Shown piece after piece: positions 6,812-12,599 of a stretch of DNA of 12,599 nucleotides (within the stretch, counting starts at the first letter, position 1; each line of letters opens with the position of its first letter). The position numbers and the translations under genes were made by a program. The stretch is taken from NCBI GenBank assembly GCA_002067555.1, contig MVQQ01000251.1:1-12599 (forward strand), in the 5' to 3' direction. The notes beneath the pieces are model-generated. The model saw only the letters and a program-made list of their open reading frames with translations. It was not told the DNA's origin and ran no database searches. The stretch is from Syntrophorhabdus sp. PtaB.Bin184 (GTDB lineage: Bacteria; Desulfobacterota; Syntrophorhabdia; Syntrophorhabdales; Syntrophorhabdaceae).

Positions 6812-7561
6812 ATGTACAGCGCGCCCGTCATAAAGAAGACCTTTGAGGTTCTTTCACTCATCGTGGACAGCAAGCGGCCCCTGGGTGTCACAGAGATCGC
6901 ACGAACCCTGGCCCTCAGCAAGAGTACCGTCTTCGGCATACTCAAGGCCCTGCAGGAGGAAAACCTCATCGTCAAGAGCAAGTCCACGAAGCGCTACACG
7001 ATAGGCGAGGAGCTCTTCAAGATAGCGAAGAGAGTGCTTCAGGGCGGCGAGCTCAGCTCCGTTGCCCGTCCCTTCCTCGAAAAGCTTGTCGAGGACGTCG
7101 ACGAAACGGTCTTCCTTTGTGTCCGGGAGGATAGCGTCGTCAAGGTCATCGACACGATAGAGACGCGCAAGAAGCTCAAGATATCATCGCCCGTCGGAAC
7201 ACGGCTCCCCATCACGGCATCGGTCTTCTGCAAGGCCTTTCTCGCCCCCATGGAAGATGCCGATATCCGTGATTTCCTCAAGGAAAAGGGCCTGCCCAGG
7301 TATACTCCAAACAGTATCGTCGACCTTGACCGCTTCATCGATGAGATACGGGTGACACGGAAACGTCACTACAGCCTCGACCTTGAAGAGTATCTCATGG
7401 GCGTCAGGGCGATAGCCACCCTCGTCTACGCCAACGATTACCCCGTCGGGGCCATCTGTATCCTCGGTTTCACCGGCTCCATGCCCACCGACAAACTCCC
7501 GGAAATGGCACAACACCTCGTCGGCGCCGCCCGCAGGATCTCCGAAAGACTGTCGCAGTAG
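6812..7561 (+). CDS. IclR-family transcriptional regulator
   Basis: The 249-residue protein has the IclR layout. An N-terminal winged helix-turn-helix runs from about residue 5 to 65 (VIKKTFEVLSLIV, GVTEIARTLALSKSTVFGILKALQEENLI, then the wing KRYTIGEELFKIA). A GAF-like effector domain follows (about 80-247), including TVFLCVREDSVVKVIDTIE and ISSPVGTRLPITASVFCKAFLA. It should bind DNA as a dimer or tetramer and respond to a small, often carboxylic or aromatic, ligand that cannot be read from sequence. It is divergent from the Wood-Ljungdahl operon, and two similar palindromic motifs lie in the gap, so control of that operon and of itself is the likely job. The ATG at 6812 fits family N-termini although it lacks a ribosome site. 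The gene ends before a convergent alkaline phosphatase. Confidence 0.93.
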   Translation: MYSAPVIKKTFEVLSLIVDSKRPLGVTEIARTLALSKSTVFGILKALQEENLIVKSKSTKRYTIGEELFKIAKRVLQGGELSSVARPFLEKLVEDVDETVFLCVREDSVVKVIDTIETRKKLKISSPVGTRLPITASVFCKAFLAPMEDADIRDFLKEKGLPRYTPNSIVDLDRFIDEIRVTRKRHYSLDLEEYLMGVRAIATLVYANDYPVGAICILGFTGSMPTDKLPEMAQHLVGAARRISERLSQ

Positions 7562-7579
7562 AAACGCAGGCCGAAGGCC

Positions 7580-7722
7580 GTCACAGGTCGCAGGTCTCAT
7601 GTCACAGGTCTAAAGGCAAGACAATCCGCTCCCGGGTCAACAATTGCGTTGACAACCGGTCTCCTTTCACCGTCTTTCTTTGGCGACTTGCGACCGGCGA
7701 CCTGCGACCTGTGACTTGCAAC
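7580..7722. repeat. Fold-back heptamer array B between convergent genes
   Basis: The left arm on plus is GTCACAG, GTCGCAG, GTCTCAT, GTCACAG, GTCTAAA (7580-7614). The right arm read on minus from 7722 is GTTGCAA, GTCACAG, GTCGCAG, GTCGCCG, GTCGCAA, GTCGCCA (to 7681). The 17-base stretch GTCACAGGTCGCAGGTC at 7580-7596 is matched perfectly and in inverted orientation at 7715-7699. Between the arms lies a small inverted repeat GTCAAC-N6-GTTGAC (7636-7653). The array fills nearly the whole 165-base gap between the iclR and phosphatase stop codons, so it could stop or process transcripts from both sides. No clear T-tract terminator is present. Confidence 0.88.
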
Positions 7723-7726
7723 GGTC

Positions 7727-9394
7727 CTATTGTGTCTTCTGGAAGATTTCCACCGCCTGCCGGGGGATGTAGACCTTGCCGGTTTGGGGAGCGAGAACGG
7801 TGATCCCCTCGAGGCTGCGGGTGGTTTCCGCTTTTCCCTTTATCTTCATGATGTTTTTGCTCAGGGGAAGTTCGGCCTTCTTCCCCTCCGATTCGACGAT
7901 AAGAACCATGTTTCGGGGGTCCCTGCGGTCGAGCGTCACCGATGCTCCGACCTCCTTGAAAACCTCCCCGGCGGGGGCGAAAAGGCGCCTGTCCACATCG
8001 GTGAGGTCGAACCCCATCGCCTTTGCCGTCATGCGGGCTATGTCAGAGTTCTCTATCATCCGCAGAGGTTTGTCGATACCATAATAATAGAAGAAGAGGT
8101 CCTCGCCCGTATGTCCGTGGGTCGTCCAGCCCACACTGCTCCGCGCGCTTACGACAGGGCCCGTTGCTCCATTCATCCTTCCTGGCTTCGCGGACCGGAT
8201 GGCAGACATCTCCTCCCGTGTCAGGTCGTCTATGCCGAGATATTCCGATATCACCCTCTTGACGTTCCCCTCCGACCTGTCACCCTTCAAAGCCTTCTCG
8301 ATACCTTCACCGGTGAGAGACGCCTTCCTCAGGGGACCGACAAGCCGTTCGAACTGGAGACGGGAGTACGTGCCGTCCGTCATCCGGTTCCCTATCGACA
8401 TTCCGCCATTTCCGTGATCCGAAAAGGCGATCACCATCGTATTGCCATCCTTGCGCGCGAAATCGAGGGCAATCCCGACAGCCTCATCAAAGGCAAGGAC
8501 ATCGCTTATCACCCCGATAGGGTCGCTCGCGTGAGAGGCCCAGTCGATCTTGCTCCCTTCCACGAATAAAAAGAAACCCTTCGGGTTCTTCGAAAGCAGC
8601 TCTATCGCCTTCCCTGTCATCTCCGACAGGCTTGGTTCGCCCGGCGAGAAGTGCTTTCTATCGAACTCATACGCCATTGCCTCGTCGGCAAACATTCCCC
8701 AGAGCCTCTGCGACGCAGATCTCAACATCTCCTCCCTGTTCGCCACGAGGGTGTAACCTTTTGTCCGGAGAGTCGCCGTAAGGTCTTCATTGTCCCTGCG
8801 GGTTCCGCCTTTATCCACGGGAAGCAGGAATTGTCTGCCGCCACCGAGCACCACATCGATATCCTGGTACACCTGCTGCCTTCCAATCTCGTTGTAATCC
8901 GCCCTGTCGGGCCAGTGCGAAGAGAAGGCAGCGGGAGTCGCGTGCTGAATGTTGGACGTCGCCACAAGACCGATGGACCTGCCGCTCAGTTTCGCGCCTT
9001 CCAGCACGGAAGCTATCGGCTTGCATCGGGACTCTCCGGGATCGGGGACACCGGGGACGGTCGCCCTGCAAGCCATTATGCCCACGGATTTATCCGTGGA
9101 TTTGAAACCGCATGCAAAGGCCGTCGCGGCAGGCGCCGAGTCGGTTATCAGGGAATCGGCTCCATAGGTCCGCACCCCTCCCACATACATCGCATCGAGC
9201 GAAAGAGGGGCACCCTTGTACCATCGGGTCAGAGTCGTATGCGTGGAGCCCATTCCATCCCCCACAAGCACGATGACGTTCCTGAAAACCGTTTCCCCGG
9301 AGACCGCAATGCCGCTGATGGCAAGAAAAGCGGCCAGCGCCACAAGGCACGCGGTCAGGCACCGCAGCGTCACCATGCAGTTCCTCTTTCTCAT
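7727..9394 (-). CDS. phoA: Secreted PhoA-family alkaline phosphatase with Vibrio-type active-site residues
   Basis: This is a metal-dependent phosphomonoesterase of 555 residues. A Sec signal peptide is clear: basic MRKRNCMVTLR, a hydrophobic stretch to about residue 30, and likely cleavage near VSG/ET (33/34). The mature enzyme should be periplasmic or extracellular. Metal and catalytic residues are visible: D46 (VGDGMG), nucleophile S86 in TDSAPAATA, T153, E279, D284 and H288 (EGSKIDWASH), D326 and H327 (SDHGNGG), and H428 (GHTG). E. coli D153 and K328 are replaced by H151 and W285, the combination known from the Vibrio enzyme. The last 85 residues, ending in VYIPRQAVEIF, form an extra domain that faintly resembles copper amine oxidase N-domains. 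The start has GGGAGG eight bases upstream. No Pho box is convincing in the divergent gap. The gene stands alone between convergent iclR and the divergent DUF6125-like gene. Confidence 0.95.
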   Translation of the reverse strand: MRKRNCMVTLRCLTACLVALAAFLAISGIAVSGETVFRNVIVLVGDGMGSTHTTLTRWYKGAPLSLDAMYVGGVRTYGADSLITDSAPAATAFACGFKSTDKSVGIMACRATVPGVPDPGESRCKPIASVLEGAKLSGRSIGLVATSNIQHATPAAFSSHWPDRADYNEIGRQQVYQDIDVVLGGGRQFLLPVDKGGTRRDNEDLTATLRTKGYTLVANREEMLRSASQRLWGMFADEAMAYEFDRKHFSPGEPSLSEMTGKAIELLSKNPKGFFLFVEGSKIDWASHASDPIGVISDVLAFDEAVGIALDFARKDGNTMVIAFSDHGNGGMSIGNRMTDGTYSRLQFERLVGPLRKASLTGEGIEKALKGDRSEGNVKRVISEYLGIDDLTREEMSAIRSAKPGRMNGATGPVVSARSSVGWTTHGHTGEDLFFYYYGIDKPLRMIENSDIARMTAKAMGFDLTDVDRRLFAPAGEVFKEVGASVTLDRRDPRNMVLIVESEGKKAELPLSKNIMKIKGKAETTRSLEGITVLAPQTGKVYIPRQAVEIFQKTQ

Positions 9395-9547
9395 CGGTCA
9401 AGCCTCCCGTTGACATTAATCGCCTTAAAGGACGTCATATGTATACTACTTTTTTTACCGATCCTATCGGGATTTATTTTCATTCCTGACCTGCATCGTG
9501 TCATACTGTTGGTGCAACCATCACACGTACAAGGAGGCCAGGGTATC
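9395..9547. promoter_or_regulatory. Divergent promoter region between phosphatase and DUF6125-like gene
   Basis: This 153-base AT-richer gap must drive both flanking genes. It contains a perfect inverted repeat CCGAT-CCT-ATCGG (9458-9470), a T-run just left of it, a short GTTG-GTG-CAAC repeat (9508-9518), and TATACA on the minus strand about 50 bases before the phosphatase start. No good -35 element accompanies any -10 candidate, which would fit activator-dependent promoters. Confidence 0.4.
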
Positions 9548-10090
9548 ATGGAAGATGTGCGAAACCCCGTTCATGCCCAACTGGAGCAGCTTCCGAAACA
9601 AACGCTGATAAAGCTCATCAAGATGTATTCATGGAACTGGCACACCTGTGACGGGCTCTGGTTCTCCGGGGTGGAAGACCGTTACGGGACAGAGAAGGCC
9701 CTCGAGATCGACATACGCATGTGGGACATCTCCTCGAAGACGGAAGCACGGCGGATAAAGGAGGTCCTTGCCCTTCCCGAAAAGGCGGGACTCGATGCGG
9801 TCCTCAGAACCATAAACCTCATGAGCTGGGCGGCAAAATGTTCGTACAACATTGAAAAAGACGGCGAAAGAGCGCTCCTGACAGTCCTCTCCTGCCCTCC
9901 CCAGGAGGCGAGGCTGCGGTCGGGCAAGGAGGTTTTCGCCTGCCAGCCCACCTTTGACCATGGCTTTGCGAATGTCATCGCGATCATCGACCCCAGGGTC
10001 AAGGTATCCTGCAGATACTGTCCTCCCGGTCCTCACCCCCCGGACAGCTGGTGCCAGTGGGAGTTCGCGGGACCGGAAAGCGCAGGATGA
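9548..10090 (+). CDS. DUF6125-like cysteine-rich protein (180 aa)
   Basis: The sequence resembles the uncharacterised DUF6125 family, which I associate with Desulfobacterota and related anaerobes. I assign it from memory of the WNWHTCDGLWFSGVEDRYG signature (residues 29-47) and the C-terminal CRYCPPGPHPPDSWCQWEF segment (155-173), not from a search. Seven cysteines are present: C34, C98, C116, C132, C155, C158 and C169. The last three form a CxxC plus C arrangement able to bind a metal or Fe-S centre. There is no signal peptide or membrane segment. I chose the ATG at 9548 because AGGAGG lies ten bases upstream; the reading frame stays open far upstream only as antisense of the phosphatase gene. 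It is a single gene, divergent from the phosphatase and convergent with the nitroreductase. The biochemical function is unknown. Confidence 0.85.
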   Translation: MEDVRNPVHAQLEQLPKQTLIKLIKMYSWNWHTCDGLWFSGVEDRYGTEKALEIDIRMWDISSKTEARRIKEVLALPEKAGLDAVLRTINLMSWAAKCSYNIEKDGERALLTVLSCPPQEARLRSGKEVFACQPTFDHGFANVIAIIDPRVKVSCRYCPPGPHPPDSWCQWEFAGPESAG

Positions 10091-10093
10091 CGG

Positions 10094-10139
10094 CGGGAGG
10101 TCCGCTCCTGTCGCGATCCGCAGACAGGCTCTTCTCCCG
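10094..10139. terminator. Nested hairpin between convergent genes (possible bidirectional terminator)
   Basis: CGGGAG (10094-10099) pairs with CTCCCG (10134-10139). Inside it, CCTGTC (10107-10112) pairs with GACAGG (10123-10128) with a 10-base loop. It starts four bases after one stop codon and ends 20 bases before the other. There is no T-tract on either strand, so it is not a classic intrinsic terminator. Confidence 0.4.
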
Positions 10140-10159
10140 GCCCCGGTGACCTGAACGCC

Positions 10160-10732
10160 TCAGCGCACGTACGTCGTCCTGTCCTTCACTGCCTTTCTCG
10201 GGATCTCGCGGATATCCGACGCCCGTTTGCCCAGACACACGAGGGCAAGAGGAACCTTCGCCCCGTCGATCCCCAGCATCTCTCGTAAGGCCTTCTTGTC
10301 GAACAGGGTGAACCAGAGCGAGCCCAATCCGAGAGAATACGCGGCAAGGTGCATGTTCTGGACCGCGGCGGCGCATGCCGCCTGGTATCCCATATTACCC
10401 TCTTCCATGAACATGTCCACACCCGTCTTCCCGGGGTCGCCCACCACCGCAACAATGACGGGAGCCTGCTTCAGGAAACCAACGCTGTATGAATCGAGCC
10501 ACTTCCAACCGCTCTTCTCGAGGGCCCACAGCCTGCATCTCTCCGCCTCGTCAAAGATCCTCTCTCTCACCGCCGCATCGGTGACGACGAAGAATTCCCA
10601 GGGCTGCATGTTAAGCGGTGATGGCGCCCACGTTGCGGCCTCCAGGACCTTTTCCACCACATCGTCTCCCACCGGGTCCGGCAGGTAATCCCGACAGCTT
10701 CTCCTTCCGCGCATAGCCGCGAACAGATCCAT
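10160..10732 (-). CDS. Nitroreductase-family FMN oxidoreductase
   Basis: The 190-residue protein belongs to the nitroreductase fold, a homodimeric FMN enzyme that reduces nitro groups, quinones or related acceptors with NAD(P)H; the true substrate is not evident. Visible landmarks are the FMN-phosphate binding RGRRSCRDY (8-16), APSPLNMQPWEFFVV (36-50) at the flavin, a central GFLKQAPVIVAVVGD (85-99), the long helix GNMGYQAACAAAVQNMHLAAYSLGLGS split over 112-138, and a C-terminal PLALVCLGKR (161-170). Its length is typical of the short Nfn-like branch. The ATG at 10732 has AAGGGGG about six bases upstream. It is cytoplasmic, stands alone, and diverges from the sensor kinase gene. A consensus-like promoter with overlapping inverted sites precedes it, which suggests regulated expression. 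Confidence 0.93.
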   Translation of the reverse strand: MDLFAAMRGRRSCRDYLPDPVGDDVVEKVLEAATWAPSPLNMQPWEFFVVTDAAVRERIFDEAERCRLWALEKSGWKWLDSYSVGFLKQAPVIVAVVGDPGKTGVDMFMEEGNMGYQAACAAAVQNMHLAAYSLGLGSLWFTLFDKKALREMLGIDGAKVPLALVCLGKRASDIREIPRKAVKDRTTYVR

Positions 10733-10765
10733 GTCATCCCCCTTTTGCCGCGTGTATTCTCTTAT

Positions 10766-10818
10766 CCGTGATGGTATCAGTCGGACAGGTTTATGTCAAT
10801 AACATCCTAACATCACGG
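10766..10818. promoter_or_regulatory. Inverted pair of 11-bp sites in the nitroreductase/kinase divergent region
   Basis: CCGTGATGGTA on plus (10766-10776) and CCGTGATGTTA on minus (10818-10808) agree at 10 of 11 positions and face each other. Their centres are 42 bp apart, four turns of B-DNA. The left copy covers the nitroreductase -10 and the right copy ends seven bases before the kinase -35. The response regulator beginning at 12568 is one candidate ligand. Confidence 0.5.
10771..10799 (-). promoter_or_regulatory. Sigma-70-like promoter of the nitroreductase gene
   Basis: On the minus strand TTGACA (10799-10794) and TACCAT (10776-10771) are separated by 17 bases. The -10 lies about 38 bases before the start codon. 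The -10 coincides with the left copy of the CCGTGATG inverted pair, so a bound protein there would block the promoter. Confidence 0.55.
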
Positions 10819-10825
10819 CAAAAGA

Positions 10826-10854
10826 TTGACATCGCCGGCAGGGAATTGTAATAT
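10826..10854 (+). promoter_or_regulatory. Sigma-70 promoter of the sensor kinase operon
   Basis: TTGACA (10826-10831) is followed after exactly 17 bases by TAATAT (10849-10854). Transcription should begin near 10861, which leaves a leader of about 215 bases before the kinase start at 11076. Confidence 0.65.
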
Positions 10855-10860
10855 TGAACA

Positions 10861-10980
10861 TGATGCCGGAGCGAACATGAACGTCCGGCCAAATTGCATC
10901 TCCCATCGGCTTGTGTTGAGACAGACCCTCACCTTTACCAATCCCACAACGAAGGTGGCTCAACGGCGGGACACTTTTAT
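10861..10980 (+). other. Structured 5' leader of the kinase mRNA
   Basis: The first 120 bases of the predicted leader hold a hairpin, GCCGGA (10865-10870) with TCCGGC (10884-10889). They also hold a nested pair: GTTGAG (10915-10920) with CTCAAC (10959-10964), enclosing CACCTT (10930-10935) with AAGGTG (10952-10957). I do not recognise a known riboswitch class. A 55-codon reading frame from 10877 runs into the repeats and does not look like a gene. Confidence 0.4.
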
Positions 10981-11053
10981 GTTCAGTGTTCGGTCTTCCA
11001 TGTTCCTGGCCCCGGAGACAGGAACCTGGAACCTGGACCTGTGAACGTGGAAC
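10981..11053. repeat. Fold-back heptamer array C just before the sensor kinase gene
   Basis: The left arm on plus is GTTCAGT, GTTCGGT, CTTCCAT, GTTCCTG (10981-11008). The right arm read on minus from 11053 to 11019 is GTTCCAC, GTTCACA, GGTCCAG, GTTCCAG, GTTCCTG. The innermost units (11002-11008 and 11019-11025) are perfectly complementary around a 10-base loop and the next pair matches at 5 of 7. It ends about 10 bases before the ribosome site of the kinase gene, so folding could affect translation. Confidence 0.82.
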
Positions 11054-11075
11054 GTCAATACGGCAAGGAAATGTT

Positions 11076-12566
11076 ATGAAGAAGAGACTCGCACAGACGG
11101 TACTGGCATCACGAAGCGGACTCGAGCGGGAACGGCTGAACATGTCGGCCACCGCCGAGACGGAACTCTACAAAACACTCGCCAACAACCTGCAGGTAGG
11201 CGTCTATATCGCCGTCAACAAAAGGTTCCAGTTCGTCAATCTCCATATTCAGGAGTATACGGGCTACGCGGAGACGGAACTCCTTAAGATGGACCCCCTC
11301 AGCGTCGTCCATCCCGACGACAGGGTGACAGCCGTCAGGGAAACCGTCGACATGCTGAAAGGCCACCGCCTTACCCCCTTTGAATACCGTCTCCTGACAA
11401 AGCAGGGACAGGTCAGATGGGTCATGGAGACGGTGACACCCATCATTTTCAAAGGGCAGAAGGCCGTTCTGGGCAATTCGATGGACATCACGGAACACAA
11501 GGTGGCAAAGGAGAGCCTCCAGGAACTGGACGCCCTCAAGTCGTCCATCCTCGATGCAATCCCGCAGGCGGTTGTCGGACTCGAGGACAGGCGGATCAAC
11601 TTCGCCAACACGGCGGTCGAAGAGGTCTTTGGCTGGCGCCCTGAGGAGCTTATCGGCAAGAGTGTCACCGTCTTCTACCGGAACGAGAACGAAGCGGAAG
11701 AGATCGGCTGCCACTTCTACAGTACCCTGGAACATCAGCGCACCTTCGTCGCCGAGTTCAATTGCCGGCGCAAGGACGGCAGGGACATCCTCTGCCGGAT
11801 GAGGTCCGCCCGGATCGGGGACGCGCTGAAGCAGCGCCGGATAGTCATCACCTACGAAGACATCACGGAGCAGAGGATGGCCGAGCAGGAACTGGCGAAT
11901 TCCCGGGAACAGCTCCGGGAACTGTCGATCTACCTCCAATCCGTGCGCGAGAAGGAAAGCACACGCATAGCCAGGGAGATACACGACGAACTGGGACAGT
12001 CCCTCACGGCCCTCCAGATGGACCTCGCCTGGCTCGGCTCTTCGATGCCGCCGGCAGACCTGTCGCTTGCCGGCAAGGTGCAGCGGATGCGCAATCTCGT
12101 CGACAGGACAATAGACAGTGTCCACCGGATCTCCACGGAGCTTCGACCCATACTCCTCGATGACCTCGGTCTTGCCGCCGCGATGGAATGGCAGGTCGGG
12201 GAATTCCAGGGAAGGACCGGTGTCGAGTGCGACGCCCGTTTCGACTGCGAGGACGGCTCCGTCGACAAAGACAGGGCCACCGCCCTCTTTCGCATATTCC
12301 AGGAAACATTGACGAACGTCGCCCGCCATTCCGCGGCGACATTTGTTCGCGTTCGCCTTGTGCGGAAAGGGGGCAGCATTCACCTGGAGGTAACTGATAA
12401 CGGAAAAGGCATCACCCGGGAGGAAATAGACAGTCCAAAATCGTTCGGGATCATAGGCATCCGGGAACGGGTCAACCTGTGGGGGGGCAGCGTGAGCATC
12501 AGCGGCAGGCAGCGCGGGGGGACAACGATAAAGGTCCGGATACCAATGCGCACCAGGAGGAGATGA
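11076..12566 (+). CDS. PAS-PAS sensor histidine kinase of the NarX/DegS (HisKA_3) type
   Basis: This is the sensor half of a two-component system, 496 residues with no membrane segment or signal peptide, so probably cytoplasmic. Two PAS domains occupy about 28-142 and 150-268, each closed by a PAC-like segment (GNSMDITEH at 133-141 and TYEDITEQ at 259-266). A short coiled coil (268-290) leads to the HisKA_3 dimerisation domain with phosphoacceptor H303 in IAREIHDELGQSL. The HATPase_c domain follows with the N-box FQETLTNVARH (408-418), DNGKG (441-445) and GIIGIRERV (458-466). The ATG at 11076 has AAGGAA seven bases upstream; an in-frame extension to 10986 only translates the heptamer repeats and is rejected. 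The ligand or cofactor of the PAS domains (haem, flavin, metabolite) cannot be told. The response regulator gene follows after one base. Confidence 0.95.
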   Translation: MKKRLAQTVLASRSGLERERLNMSATAETELYKTLANNLQVGVYIAVNKRFQFVNLHIQEYTGYAETELLKMDPLSVVHPDDRVTAVRETVDMLKGHRLTPFEYRLLTKQGQVRWVMETVTPIIFKGQKAVLGNSMDITEHKVAKESLQELDALKSSILDAIPQAVVGLEDRRINFANTAVEEVFGWRPEELIGKSVTVFYRNENEAEEIGCHFYSTLEHQRTFVAEFNCRRKDGRDILCRMRSARIGDALKQRRIVITYEDITEQRMAEQELANSREQLRELSIYLQSVREKESTRIAREIHDELGQSLTALQMDLAWLGSSMPPADLSLAGKVQRMRNLVDRTIDSVHRISTELRPILLDDLGLAAAMEWQVGEFQGRTGVECDARFDCEDGSVDKDRATALFRIFQETLTNVARHSAATFVRVRLVRKGGSIHLEVTDNGKGITREEIDSPKSFGIIGIRERVNLWGGSVSISGRQRGGTTIKVRIPMRTRRR

Positions 12567-12567
12567 C

Positions 12568-12599
12568 ATGATACGGATCCTTGTTGCAGACGATCACTC
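12568..12599 (+). CDS. Response regulator, N-terminal fragment (partial)
   Basis: Only ten codons and two further bases are visible, reading MIRILVADDH. The hydrophobic strand followed by ADDH is the usual start of NarL/FixJ-type receiver domains, which pair with HisKA_3 kinases. AGGAGG lies seven bases upstream, overlapping the end of the kinase gene, and the gap between the genes is one base. The output domain is outside the window. Confidence 0.85.
   Translation, partial: MIRILVADDH

Noticed and set aside
4532..7722. CRISPR array as an explanation for the repeats
   Set aside because: Units are 7 bp, directly adjacent, without unique spacers of constant length, and no cas gene is present.
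9458..9470. Intrinsic terminator at CCGAT-N3-ATCGG with neighbouring T-run
   Set aside because: The T-run lies upstream of the stem in the plus direction and would read as A in the minus direction, so it is on the wrong side for either transcript. The flanking genes also both start here rather than end.
9439..9489. 16-codon peptide with AAAGGA upstream in the phosphatase/DUF6125 gap
   Set aside because: Too short to judge; codons include a T-run and the CCGAT palindrome. Nothing besides the ribosome-like site supports translation.
8651..9547. Upstream extension of the DUF6125-like gene by about 300 codons
   Set aside because: The extension is antisense to the phosphatase gene. A strong AGGAGG and the family-like N-terminus place the start at 9548.
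10861..10980. Fluoride or cobalamin riboswitch in the kinase leader
   Set aside because: The GATG near a GC stem recalls a fluoride switch, but the rest of its consensus is absent, and no cobalamin-box core was found.
10986..11075. 30-residue N-terminal extension of the sensor kinase
   Set aside because: It reads through heptamer array C with no ribosome site, whereas the ATG at 11076 is preceded by AAGGAA.

Overview
The window is a GC-rich bacterial stretch of closely spaced genes. It resembles an anaerobic member of the Desulfobacterota (old Deltaproteobacteria, for example the Syntrophorhabdales or Syntrophobacterales). The placement is inferred from four things: a Wood-Ljungdahl gene cluster, a DUF6125-like protein, PAS-rich NarX/NarL-type signalling, and heptameric intergenic repeats of a kind I associate with such genomes. 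No marker gene proves it.

Positions 1-6614, minus strand, hold part of a Wood-Ljungdahl (reductive acetyl-CoA) operon. In transcription order it reads: acsV, the reductive activator of the corrinoid Fe-S protein; cooC, the Ni-inserting ATPase for CODH; folD, the methylene-tetrahydrofolate dehydrogenase/cyclohydrolase; an unrecognised 71-residue protein; acsD, the small corrinoid Fe-S subunit; and cooS, the Ni-CODH, which runs off the left edge. These supply carbonyl chemistry, the C1 carrier and the maturation or reactivation of both metalloenzymes. Downstream acsB, acsC or methyltransferase genes would lie outside the window.

A divergent IclR-family regulator (6812-7561, plus) faces this operon. 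The 197-base gap carries two copies of an 18-bp motif around a TTCAC-N4-GTGAA palindrome. One copy lies over the -10 region and start of the regulator gene, which has an excellent sigma-70 promoter and almost no leader. The other lies on the operon side. This looks like an autoregulated switch for the operon.

Positions 7727-12599 are a mixed region: a secreted PhoA-family alkaline phosphatase (minus), a DUF6125-like Cys-rich protein (plus), a nitroreductase (minus), then a PAS-PAS-HisKA_3 sensor kinase with the first codons of its NarL-type response regulator (plus). The nitroreductase and kinase diverge from a short region that holds two consensus-like promoters and an inverted pair of 11-bp sites four helical turns apart.

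The least explained structure is a family of fold-back heptamer arrays at three intergenic places: 4532-4668, 7580-7722 and 10981-11053. Each has two runs of 7-bp units in opposite orientation. The unit differs from site to site, but all three match a loose RGGTNNN pattern when aligned in phase. They sit inside the Wood-Ljungdahl operon, between two convergent genes, and in the leader of the kinase.
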